The notes beneath the pieces were generated by a model. It had not been told where the DNA came from. It saw only the letters and a program-made list of their open reading frames with translations, and did not search any database. The translations under genes and the position numbers were made by a program. Shown in pieces: positions 1-7,275 of a stretch of 64,000 bases of DNA. Every line of letters starts with the position of its first letter. The stretch's first letter is position 1. Source of the stretch: Promethearchaeota archaeon (GTDB taxonomy: Archaea > Asgardarchaeota > Lokiarchaeia > Sigyniarchaeales > SOKP01); the NCBI GenBank assembly GCA_016839705.1, contig JAEOTR010000023.1:33144-97143 (forward strand), read 5' to 3'.

Positions 1-208
1 ATTCTTTATCATCAATTATCATTTTCCCATCCCCTTCAGCAAAATAGAAAGTTTCGTCTATAAACTTATGACCATGTGGTTTTTCACCCATTAGTTCACC
101 AGGATTAAGTAAAATAATACCCCAATCGATAGAAGGGCCTCGCATTAAATATTTAACACCTGAGGTTCCACCTCGATATTCAAAATCGGTTTCATGTACT
201 TTTTTAAT
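1..208 (-). CDS. Cupin-domain protein, C-terminal part cut by window edge
   Basis: The minus strand is open from about position 214 to the left edge and reads as a small beta-barrel cupin, with the metal-motif-like stretch GEKPHGHKFIDETFYFAEG. No ATG, GTG or TTG lies in frame before an internal ATG at 145, which would remove conserved-looking residues. An ATT at 206-208, six bases after a GGTGA Shine-Dalgarno-like box (215-219), gives a sensible N-terminus (KKVHETDFEYRGG). An in-frame TGA at 215-217 blocks any longer form. The enzymatic role cannot be told from a cupin fold, and the C-terminus lies outside the window. Confidence 0.6.
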   Translation of the reverse strand, partial: MKKVHETDFEYRGGTSGVKYLMRGPSIDWGIILLNPGELMGEKPHGHKFIDETFYFAEGDGKMIIDDKE

Positions 209-353
209 TTCAATTCACCAGAAGTGTAATTTATACTATGAGAAAAATTATCTAGAGTAAATTATAAATCTTATCTATTACAAAGAGATTCATAGTTTGA
301 TTTCTCTGTTAAAAAATATTGACGAATTCATCAATAGATAAGAGGTATGTAGT

Positions 354-1541
354 TTGATTCCATCGTTTAATTTCACCACAATTCCACATATACTATTTGG
401 TCCCAGAAAACTAAATGAACTTTTTGAAATTATTCCTAAATTCGGAAAAAATGTACTTTTCGTTATTGGTGAAAACTCACTTAAAAACTCAGGCAGATGG
501 GATGCAATAGTAACTGAATTAATCCATAAATCACTTAATTATTATGAGATATCTATAACAGGAGAACCCTCACCACGTCTTATTGATGATTCAGTTGGGA
601 AATTTCAACACAAAAAGCTTGATTTAGTTATTAGTATAGGTGGGGGTAGCGTTATTGATGCGGGAAAAGCAATATCTGCAATGATGTTTAAAAAAGATTC
701 GATAAAAAACTATTTAGAAGGAATTGGTAATAAAATTCATGATGGAAAGAAACTCCCATTCATTGCAATTCCTACAACCTCTGGTACAGGGAGCGAGGCT
801 TCTAAAAATGCTGTCATCAGTGAAATTGGACCAAAAGGGTTTAAAAAATCCTTACGACATGATAACTTAATTCCCAACCTTTCGATTATAGATCCTGAAT
901 TGATGATCTCTTGCCCCCCCTCAATTTCAGCTGCTTGCGGTATGGATGCCTTAACTCAACTAATTGAGGCGTATGTATCACCTAAAGGAAATCCGATAAC
1001 AGACGCTTTAGCGATCAATGGAATGAAATTTATGTGTGAAAATTTATTAAAGGCATGTTCATTAGGAGCATCCAATATTAAGGTGCGAACTGCAATGGCA
1101 TATGGATCGCTTATTTCTGGAATTACTCTTGCTAATGCCGGTTTAGGCATTGTTCACGGATTAGCTTCTTCAATTGGAGGATATTTTGATATACCACACG
1201 GCGTCGTTTGTGGAACTTTATTATCTGAAGCTTCCAAAATGAATATAAAAAAGCTAGAAGAAATGGGAGTTAGTGGGAGGGAAGCGTTAAGAAAATATGC
1301 CCAAGTTGGTGCTTTAATAAAGGGAAAAAATACTGTTGAAAACCGCGATATTAAAGATCACTGTTCAAATTTAATCAACACTCTTAATGATTGGACTGAC
1401 CAATTAAAATTAGATCGATTAGGTAAATATTGTATTATTATAGATGATGTTGATAAAATTCTTAATAAAACGGGAATAAAAAACAATCCTGTTAATTTAA
1501 ACCGAGAGGAGATTAGATCTATTATAATGAATCGACTTTAG
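354..1541 (+). CDS. Iron-containing alcohol dehydrogenase family protein
   Basis: A 395-residue group III (Fe-ADH) dehydrogenase of normal family length, expected to reduce or oxidise an alcohol/aldehyde with NAD(P)H in the cytoplasm. The nucleotide-binding GGGSVIDAGK lies at about residues 96-105 and TTSGTGSE follows near 141. Metal-ligand regions are DALTQLIEAY, HGLASSIGG and IPHGVV. The second ligand position of the first motif is Gln where FucO-type enzymes have His, as in a subset of the family, so the metal or substrate may differ. The start is TTG at 354 with GAGGT at 342-346; the nearby ATG at 347 runs straight into TAG. Substrate unknown. Confidence 0.88.
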   Translation: MIPSFNFTTIPHILFGPRKLNELFEIIPKFGKNVLFVIGENSLKNSGRWDAIVTELIHKSLNYYEISITGEPSPRLIDDSVGKFQHKKLDLVISIGGGSVIDAGKAISAMMFKKDSIKNYLEGIGNKIHDGKKLPFIAIPTTSGTGSEASKNAVISEIGPKGFKKSLRHDNLIPNLSIIDPELMISCPPSISAACGMDALTQLIEAYVSPKGNPITDALAINGMKFMCENLLKACSLGASNIKVRTAMAYGSLISGITLANAGLGIVHGLASSIGGYFDIPHGVVCGTLLSEASKMNIKKLEEMGVSGREALRKYAQVGALIKGKNTVENRDIKDHCSNLINTLNDWTDQLKLDRLGKYCIIIDDVDKILNKTGIKNNPVNLNREEIRSIIMNRL

Positions 1542-1552
1542 TTAATTTGGTA

Positions 1553-2074
1553 TTATACATAAAGTTTCTTTATAACTTCTTTTGCTAATAACTCGAATGC
1601 TAAATTCACATTCTCTCCTGTTTTAGAGGAAATCTTTAAATATTTAAAAAAATCATACTTTTTAGGAAAAGTTAACGCGAAATCATCGTTTACAGAAATT
1701 GATTCTGTTAAATCCAATTTAGTTCCTAGGAAAATTATCGGAATATTTGGATTTTCTCCTCTACAAATGTTTACCCATTGTTCTATTTTATCTAAACTAG
1801 ATGGACGTGTGAGATCAAAAAGTAGAAGAGCCCCTCTTGCCCCTTTGGAATAGTTTTTTAATAAAGGTCTAAAATGCTCTTGTCCACCAAAATCCCAAAC
1901 TTGTAAATTAATTTTTCTCTTTTCAATCTCTAATTCTTTCATGAAGAATTCAACCCCGAGTGTCATCTTAGTGTCAACCAGAAACCTCCCTTCAATATAG
2001 CGATAAAGGAGGGTTGTCTTCCCCACGCCTCCTTCACCGGCTGTAATAACTTTGAATAGTATTGGTTTGGGCAT
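1553..2074 (-). CDS. Ras/Rab-like small GTPase (distal gene of GTPase-PIN-GTPase operon)
   Basis: A single-domain P-loop GTPase of 173 residues from ATG 2074; a TTG at 2089 would add five residues. The ATG form matches the 173-residue paralogue two genes upstream, which also begins MPK. G1 is GEGGVGKTT, G3 is WDFGGQE (catalytic Gln present), G4 is GTKLD (Thr for the usual Asn) and G5 is SSKTG. There is no C-terminal prenylation cysteine. It lies downstream of a PIN gene and its paralogue with short gaps, so co-transcription is likely. Such GTPases are greatly expanded in Asgard archaea. The cellular role is unknown. Confidence 0.9.
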   Translation of the reverse strand: MPKPILFKVITAGEGGVGKTTLLYRYIEGRFLVDTKMTLGVEFFMKELEIEKRKINLQVWDFGGQEHFRPLLKNYSKGARGALLLFDLTRPSSLDKIEQWVNICRGENPNIPIIFLGTKLDLTESISVNDDFALTFPKKYDFFKYLKISSKTGENVNLAFELLAKEVIKKLYV

Positions 2075-2110
2075 ATTATTTCGCTTCAATTTGCGTAGTT
2101 CACAATCCTA

Positions 2111-2554
2111 TTAAGCTCTCTCAAAAGATAAATATTTCTTTTGTCTTAAAAAAATAACATTAATACTTAACTTTTTTGATCTTCGGCGTAATTCTGAATC
2201 ATTTGTAGCAAGAAAGACAGATTGATAATTTTCTTTTAATTCAGTTAACTTTCTAATCATAAAATCATCAGTTGTTTCATTTATAGCTTTTATATCTTGA
2301 ATAAATTCAATCTCAAAACGGTCCTTATTTTTTTCTAAATACGATAAACCAGATTTAAGTAATCTTATGAATCTCGTTACCCTAGGTTCTCTCTTTCTCT
2401 TTGCTTCAAGTTCATTTAGAATTTGTTGGAAAACTATAAACTTTAGTTTCCCATCTAAATTGGCTCGAATCTCATTTAGATAATCGATTTTAAACTGAAA
2501 AGGAAGAAGTATAAAATTAGCATCTAATATAATTAAAACAAGATTGGATCTCAA
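2111..2554 (-). CDS. PIN-domain protein (Fcf1/VapC9-like ribonuclease fold)
   Basis: A 147-residue protein starting LVLIILDANFILLP, typical of archaeal PIN domains related to Fcf1/Utp24. Acidic residues in LDAN, LNELEAK, ETTDDF and TNDSEL are consistent with a metal-dependent nuclease centre. The start is TTG at 2554 and overlaps the stop of the upstream GTPase in a TTGA overlap, so translation is probably coupled. There is no antitoxin-like gene beside it, which argues for a housekeeping (rRNA-processing-type) role rather than toxin-antitoxin, but this is inference. Its sandwiching between two paralogous GTPases is unusual. Confidence 0.75.
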   Translation of the reverse strand: MRSNLVLIILDANFILLPFQFKIDYLNEIRANLDGKLKFIVFQQILNELEAKRKREPRVTRFIRLLKSGLSYLEKNKDRFEIEFIQDIKAINETTDDFMIRKLTELKENYQSVFLATNDSELRRRSKKLSINVIFLRQKKYLSFERA

Positions 2555-3072
2555 TAAGTTTGTCGCTCTAATATTTTTTTTGTTAAAATCTCAAAAGCTT
2601 TCCCTACATTTTCACCCGTTTTAGAAGAGATTTTGAGAAAGTCAATTAAATTATATTCATTAAGAAACATTTTAGCATAATCATCGTCGACTTGAATATC
2701 ATCATCTAAATCCAGTTTCGTCCCTAAAAAGAGAACGGGAAGATTTGGGTCACCCTTTCTTACTATATTGAGCCATTGTTCCAAATTTTCTAATGTGGTC
2801 ATCCTTGTGAGGTCAAACATGAGCAGTGCTCCTTTTGCGCCTAGAACATAGCTTTCAAGTAAAAATCGAAATCTCTCTTGCCCACCGAAGTCCCAGAGCT
2901 GCAGTGTGCATTGTTTCTCCTCAATCAACGTCTCTTTTAAAAAAAATTCCACACCTATCGTCATTTTTGTTTCAGCAGAGAATTTTCCTTCTACGTATCT
3001 ATGGAGAAGTGTTGTTTTCCCTACTCCTCCCTCTCCTGCTGTTAAGATCTTAAGTATGAATTTCTTCGGCAT
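2551..3072 (-). CDS. Ras/Rab-like small GTPase (promoter-proximal gene of operon)
   Basis: A 173-residue small GTPase closely similar along its length to the one at 1553-2074, suggesting tandem duplication around the PIN gene. Motifs: G1 GEGGVGKTT, G3 WDFGGQE, G4 GTKLD, G5 SSKTG. The ATG start is MPKKFILK. It is the first gene of a minus-strand operon. Two copies of a 10-bp palindrome lie 40-80 bases upstream. No lipid-anchor motif is seen. Guanine-nucleotide binding is clear from sequence; partners and process are unknown. Confidence 0.9.
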   Translation of the reverse strand: MPKKFILKILTAGEGGVGKTTLLHRYVEGKFSAETKMTIGVEFFLKETLIEEKQCTLQLWDFGGQERFRFLLESYVLGAKGALLMFDLTRMTTLENLEQWLNIVRKGDPNLPVLFLGTKLDLDDDIQVDDDYAKMFLNEYNLIDFLKISSKTGENVGKAFEILTKKILERQTY

Positions 3073-3112
3073 TTTTACAATCTCATTTTACTTATTGGAC
3101 GAATAACATTTA

Positions 3113-3150
3113 AGATTAATCTTCTGTTGTGCATATTATGAGATTAATCT
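3113..3150. promoter_or_regulatory. Pair of identical 10-bp palindromes upstream of GTPase operon
   Basis: AGATTAATCT occurs at 3113-3122 and again at 3141-3150, 28 bp centre to centre. Both lie in the AT-rich leader upstream of the GTPase start at 3072. The spacing is close to an integral number of helical turns, as expected for a dimeric regulator, but AT-rich DNA makes chance palindromes common. A T/A-rich TATA-like stretch follows at about 3151-3175 on the far side. The remaining bases 3151-3364 show no gene. Confidence 0.35.
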
Positions 3151-3364
3151 TTTTTTATTATAATTATAATCTTATTACTACTTAATATTCTTTATTTAAT
3201 AGAAATTTTAAAATTTAATTTAATTCTTAAAATAATTTCTTATTTTTGTTCTTTATCCTTTTTTTTAGCCATAATTCTAAAACAAACGATGACAAAATAA
3301 ATTTTATTAATATAGAAATAATACTTCTACTAATCATTTATAAAAAGATGGAATGTGATTCAAA

Positions 3365-3658
3365 ATGAAAATGAAAAAGAAAATCCCTACTGAAGCGGAT
3401 TTAAAAAAATTAGACGTTGAATCATGGGGTACATGGAGTAAGGAAGTTAGTGAATTTGATTGGTCCTATGGTGATACTGAAACGTGTTACATACTTGAAG
3501 GTGATGTGGAGGTAACAGATTCTAAAACCGGTGAAAAAATTGAATTTAAGAAAGGAGATCTTGTTCAATTCGAAAAGGGATTAAATTGTGTATGGAATGT
3601 AAAAAAACCAATAAGAAAATACTTTAATTTTGATTTGGATTTTGGTGCTATAGATTAA
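3365..3658 (+). CDS. Small cupin-domain protein (DUF861/cupin_3-like)
   Basis: A 97-residue protein matching the short single-cupin pattern: SWGTWSKEVSEFDW, then TETCYILEGDVEVTD and GEKIEFKKGDLVQFEKG, ending in the basic/aromatic RKYFNF. This resembles the cupin_3 (DUF861) family, which includes ureidoglycine-type and unknown-function members. The typical metal-binding histidines are largely absent (Glu and Cys at the first motif), so catalysis is doubtful. It stands alone between oppositely oriented genes. Confidence 0.7.
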   Translation: MKMKKKIPTEADLKKLDVESWGTWSKEVSEFDWSYGDTETCYILEGDVEVTDSKTGEKIEFKKGDLVQFEKGLNCVWNVKKPIRKYFNFDLDFGAID

Positions 3659-3709
3659 TTAAATTCAAATTCTTTTTTTTTAAATTCTCAGCAAATAGCT
3701 TCAAATTAT

Positions 3710-4252
3710 TTAAGAAAATCTTTGTTTATCTTGATGTTCTTTAACAGAGGTTTCTCTCTCGCTGAGCCTTTCAAGTTTAATTAAACCCTCCTTTATAGCT
3801 TTTATCTCCGTTCGAGTATTTACTTTATAATCCTTGAGGTTATCTAGAATTTCTTTTTCAGTAAAACCCTTATTGTATACTTCCTTGAACGCTTGAATAG
3901 TTTCCTGATGGTAAAAAATGTATTGTTTATTTAGAAATACTATCAACCACTTTTTCTTCAACTGGTTCTGTGATAATTCAAACATTTCTTCTCTAACTTT
4001 TTCAAGAGATTTTTTAAGCTTACGAGCAATTAATTCATCCTCGATCTTATAAAATCCCTTCATGAACTTGTGTAATTTATTTTTAAAGAATATTCTAGGA
4101 ATGTAAGATAAGAAGAATAGTATTATAGTAATAACCGCCATCCAAATTGCGGTAACTGGATTAAAAAAAGCTATTATTATAATGGCAATAATAAGAAATG
4201 CAAACCATTTACGTCCAATAGTTTTAAAAAAGACAATATATTTTTTTGGCAT
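3710..4252 (-). CDS. Hypothetical membrane protein with cytoplasmic helical tail
   Basis: A 180-residue protein with an N-terminal hydrophobic block of two predicted membrane helices (about residues 15-50). A long charged, mostly helical region follows, rich in Lys and Glu (for example RKLKKSLEKVREEMFELSQ), and the tail is polar. No domain was recognised. It converges with the cupin gene and is transcribed in the same direction as the downstream GTPase operon but 640 bases away from it. Function unknown. Confidence 0.6.
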   Translation of the reverse strand: MPKKYIVFFKTIGRKWFAFLIIAIIIIAFFNPVTAIWMAVITIILFFLSYIPRIFFKNKLHKFMKGFYKIEDELIARKLKKSLEKVREEMFELSQNQLKKKWLIVFLNKQYIFYHQETIQAFKEVYNKGFTEKEILDNLKDYKVNTRTEIKAIKEGLIKLERLSERETSVKEHQDKQRFS

Positions 4253-4360
4253 AATTTTCTACTTTAGCACTAGTTATTATGATCTATAACATTAATGATC
4301 ACATAAAAAAATTATTTCTAGGTAAATCTTTATATAAATAAAGTAAGTAAGTTTCAAATA

Positions 4361-4530
4361 ACCACATAAACAAGCGTTTCCGGGTTCGGATGGGACCGGG
4401 TATTATCCTAAATCACCATGACCGTGAGCGAACTCACAGTTTGTAGTTTCCCACAGATATCAACCGCAGTACTATCTACAACGCGAGAAAGTTTAACTTC
4501 CGGCGCTTTACTTTATGTTATTTATGTGGT
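4361..4530 (-). ncRNA. Precursor of permuted 5S rRNA with terminal stem and bulge-helix-bulge
   Basis: The 5S sequence is enclosed by a perfect 10-bp stem (ACCACATAAA at 4530-4521, TTTATGTGGT at 4370-4361) and an inner AAGCG/CGCTT stem (4508-4504, 4376-4372). Inside it, CCGG (4503-4500) can pair with CCGG (4383-4380). A 3-nt AAG bulge (4499-4497) follows on one strand and an AAA bulge (4379-4377) on the other. This is the order of a BHB cut by archaeal tRNA-splicing endonuclease. Cutting each bulge between its second and third base releases precisely the 120-nt 5S. The CCGG pairing competes with helix III, so refolding after ligation would be needed. Confidence 0.75.
4378..4497 (-). rRNA. 5S rRNA, circularly permuted gene (predicted mature circular 120-nt RNA)
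   Basis: Read on the minus strand, the usual 3' half comes first (GTTAAAC from 4497, then TAGTACTG and GTGGGAAAC). It is followed by the usual 5' half (CGGTCATGGTG, then ACCCGGTCCCATCCGAACC). The natural ends are joined by an 8-bp helix I, ACTGTGAG/CTCACGGT, closed by a TTCG tetraloop. Helices IV (CTGCGG/CTGTGG) and V (GTTGTAG/CTACAAAC) and the self-complementary CCGG helix III can be drawn. Joining the last base, 4378, to the first, 4497, gives CCCGGAAGTTAAAC, the archaeal 5S consensus, and exactly 120 nt. No normally ordered 5S is present here. Confidence 0.88.
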
Positions 4531-4550
4531 TATAAAACCACGAGATTACC

Positions 4551-4560
4551 ATTTAATAAG
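4551..4560 (-). promoter_or_regulatory. TATA-box candidate for the 5S rRNA gene
   Basis: On the minus strand, CTTATTAAAT is centred about 25 bases before position 4530, the first base of the terminal stem. That is the normal archaeal TATA-to-start distance, so transcription probably begins at or next to the stem. The rest of the 4531-4703 spacer shows no gene. T-rich sequence past 4360 on the minus strand may serve as terminator. Confidence 0.5.
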
Positions 4561-4703
4561 GACGGTTATTTTCTTTGTAAATACCTTCTTATTTGGTAAA
4601 ATGTAAATAGAAAAAATATAGCTTAATAATTAAATTTTTTCATTAGAAAGATTAAATTTAAAAGGAGCAAAACAAATCACGCTAACGACAGATAGGATTT
4701 TAA

Positions 4704-6824
4704 TTAATTATCATTAATTCGAGCATATCTCCTTATTTCCTTAAAAATTAGGAATACAGAAAGTCCAGTAATTCCAATAATTAGAATTAAAGACATAGGA
4801 AGAATATAATCCATTATGGGTGTCGGGATTATCAATTTAAATCCTAAATCTTGAAAGATGTTTGAATTATTCGCATAATCTCTTGAAATAATACAATAGG
4901 AATAATCTCCAGGTTTAACTTTATTAAGATTAAATGTCAATAGGTTTTGATTTTCAAGTAACCCATTTGATCTACTGAAATATTCATAACTTTCAAAATT
5001 ATTGTCAGATAACAGTAAATGTACACTCTCTATTCCCGAATAATTATCAAGTATTTCGATTTTAAAATTTATTGTGTCTGAGGTCATTGGGCTTTTAGGA
5101 ATACATTCAATACCTATAAATTCAGGTTTACTTGTATCTGGAAGTGTAGTAAAATTGAAATGAGTTGGTATTAAATTATGACCAGTTACAGTTACATTGT
5201 AAGTTTCATTTGCTAATGCTGGAAGTCGGAATTTAGTGATCCCGTTTTTATCAGCATAGACAGTATTAAATTTACCATCACTACTAGTAAAATAAACTCT
5301 TGCAAATGGTATTGTTTTACTGTGAATATCCATAATAGTAATAGATGCAAGTTGACCTTCATAAATATTCTCGTAAAAAGGATTAGCTGCTTGTTGAGGT
5401 ATATTTGTATAAATATCAACTTCGGGATCACCTAAAAGATTATAGCTTAAAATATTTTTCCGTTCAAAATCGTATCTAGTTGATCCAGTTCCCTGCGTAT
5501 AATAATCACTATTTATATAGGAAACTTTAGAATCATAAAGTGCTTTCCCTTGTTGGAATTTTTCTTCCTGAAAAAATTCCTTCCAAAACATTTTGGCATT
5601 TCCACGATTAAGTTTTTCTAAATTCTCATCATCTTCGAAATACCAAGTTACTCTTAATCCCCCAATTGCCCCGATGGCACCTCCATTAATCCTTTTTATT
5701 AGGGTTTCCCCTATACTATTATCATTAGCATCATAACTAGATGTAGAACACGCATCAATATATACTAAAGAAGGCATATAAGCATTAGAACTTGAAGCTG
5801 CATCTGAACTAGAATAACCAATAGTTGAAGGATCAATATAATAAACCGTTGGGGCACCATGTCCTGCCATAATAACTGTTGAATAACCATTATTAAAGAA
5901 TGCTTTAAGATTTGACCTTGTAAGATTCCCTTCTTCTTTGACTAGATGTGAATAGTTAATGTCATATTGAGCATAGTGTTGAATAATAAAATTAGTTAAA
6001 GCACTTTCATATTCTCCCGAATCTTGACCAGAAACACTATAACTGGAAATACCCCCAGTTAACAACATTCTATTCATCCAATCTCCTATTTGTGGATTTT
6101 TTTCATATTTTAAAGTCTTATTCACCATAATTTCAAGTTCATTTGCATCATTTGCAGGAAATCTACCGACGTATACTTCTGGAGTCCAAGAGATTTCATC
6201 TAAACCATAGAGATTATCTCGGGGAGCTTCACCCCAAATATTATCTTCATCACTATCCCAACTTCCTGATAAATCTGCATAATAAAAATCTGTGGGCTTA
6301 TAATATTCACCTGAAATTGACTCAGTCCTTCCTCCTCCCCACCTCAGAACATCTGGATTATACACCATTCTGATTGGGATTAAATTTTCTTGAGCATCTC
6401 CAGCTAAAAGTACCCACTGAATGTTTTCTTTTTCGTAATAAGATTTTATCATGTTTCTTATTTTTTCTGCATCATCCCTACCCTCATACAGAGAAAAATT
6501 ACTCAAGATAATTGTCTTAACACCTTTTTCATTTTTCCAATCCATTAAAGGTTTTAACGCATCAATAAAATCCGATCTGTTAGGACAAATAATCAACATT
6601 TCAATTTTGGGGTTGTACCACATATCATGTAAAAGTTCATAATCAATATCAGGAACAAAAGATACATCAACTTCAGGATATCCATTAGTAGACATATTCA
6701 CTTTAAAAAAATTTGATGATTTTAAAGCCATCATAGAAGAATTTAAAGTTAACCCTACAATCGACAATAGGATTAAAAGGAAAGCAATAGAGTATTTTGG
6801 CTTCTTTGAGTGAATATGTATCAT
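4704..6824 (-). CDS. Secreted, membrane-anchored C25 (gingipain-like) cysteine peptidase
   Basis: A 706-residue protein. An N-terminal signal/anchor helix spans about residues 10-32. A caspase-like peptidase C25 domain follows, with LIICPNRSDFIDAL and WVLLAGDAQENLIP. The candidate catalytic His lies in MAGHGAPT (about 319) and the Cys in YIDACSTSS (about 359). Further on come Ig-like/beta-sandwich segments (about 490-650), and a C-terminal membrane helix (about 665-695) is followed by a short basic tail. Domain order suggests an extracellular protease held at the surface. The family is best known from bacterial gingipains and is also found in archaea. Substrate unknown. Confidence 0.85.
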   Translation of the reverse strand: MIHIHSKKPKYSIAFLLILLSIVGLTLNSSMMALKSSNFFKVNMSTNGYPEVDVSFVPDIDYELLHDMWYNPKIEMLIICPNRSDFIDALKPLMDWKNEKGVKTIILSNFSLYEGRDDAEKIRNMIKSYYEKENIQWVLLAGDAQENLIPIRMVYNPDVLRWGGGRTESISGEYYKPTDFYYADLSGSWDSDEDNIWGEAPRDNLYGLDEISWTPEVYVGRFPANDANELEIMVNKTLKYEKNPQIGDWMNRMLLTGGISSYSVSGQDSGEYESALTNFIIQHYAQYDINYSHLVKEEGNLTRSNLKAFFNNGYSTVIMAGHGAPTVYYIDPSTIGYSSSDAASSSNAYMPSLVYIDACSTSSYDANDNSIGETLIKRINGGAIGAIGGLRVTWYFEDDENLEKLNRGNAKMFWKEFFQEEKFQQGKALYDSKVSYINSDYYTQGTGSTRYDFERKNILSYNLLGDPEVDIYTNIPQQAANPFYENIYEGQLASITIMDIHSKTIPFARVYFTSSDGKFNTVYADKNGITKFRLPALANETYNVTVTGHNLIPTHFNFTTLPDTSKPEFIGIECIPKSPMTSDTINFKIEILDNYSGIESVHLLLSDNNFESYEYFSRSNGLLENQNLLTFNLNKVKPGDYSYCIISRDYANNSNIFQDLGFKLIIPTPIMDYILPMSLILIIGITGLSVFLIFKEIRRYARINDN

Positions 6825-6931
6825 GGAATATTAATAATAAAATGTTTTAAGGTATATATTTAATTTTAGAAATAAAAATATAAAAATAAGAATCTATTTA
6901 TTATAAAAAGAAAAAGTCGGGTTATTACATC

Positions 6932-7150
6932 ATGCCTGTAAGATTCAATACTTGTCCACACTGTTCTAATAAAATTACGTTTAAGATTGAAATAGAAGAT
7001 ATAGATTCTAGTCAATATCCTGCTCCCGTTTATATAGTATGCCATTCTTGTAAGAAATTATCTACTTTCTATGTAGATAGCCTCTTGAGAGTGTCATATA
7101 AAGAGCTCGAGAAGAAGATAGGTGGGAAAAAAACAATTGAAACCAGATAA
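6932..7150 (+). CDS. Small zinc-ribbon protein
   Basis: A 72-residue protein with two Cys pairs, CPHC near residue 8 and CHSC near 38, spaced as a single zinc ribbon. A short basic helical tail follows. It lies 125 bases upstream of the aIF2 gamma gene on the same strand. Its specific role is not recognisable; nucleic-acid or protein binding is the usual guess for such ribbons. Confidence 0.65.
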   Translation: MPVRFNTCPHCSNKITFKIEIEDIDSSQYPAPVYIVCHSCKKLSTFYVDSLLRVSYKELEKKIGGKKTIETR

Positions 7151-7275
7151 AAGATTTTTTCTCAAATTTTTCTAAATTAAAAGGGTTTTTTGATTAATTT
7201 AATAAAAAATATTTACTTAATGTTTTATAAGAAACACTATAAACGGTAGATACAATACCTAAAATTTGTGCTAAT

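Noticed and set aside
354..1541. Fe-ADH as inactive because one ligand is Gln
   Set aside because: The DALTQLIE form recurs in known members of the family and the other ligands are present, so loss of activity is not supported.
2826..3106. Plus-strand frames opposite the GTPase gene, and similar antisense frames elsewhere
   Set aside because: They are antisense to well-supported genes and show no protein features of their own.
4418..4606. 62-codon plus-strand open frame
   Set aside because: It lies across the 5S rRNA locus, and its sequence is explained by rRNA structure on the other strand.
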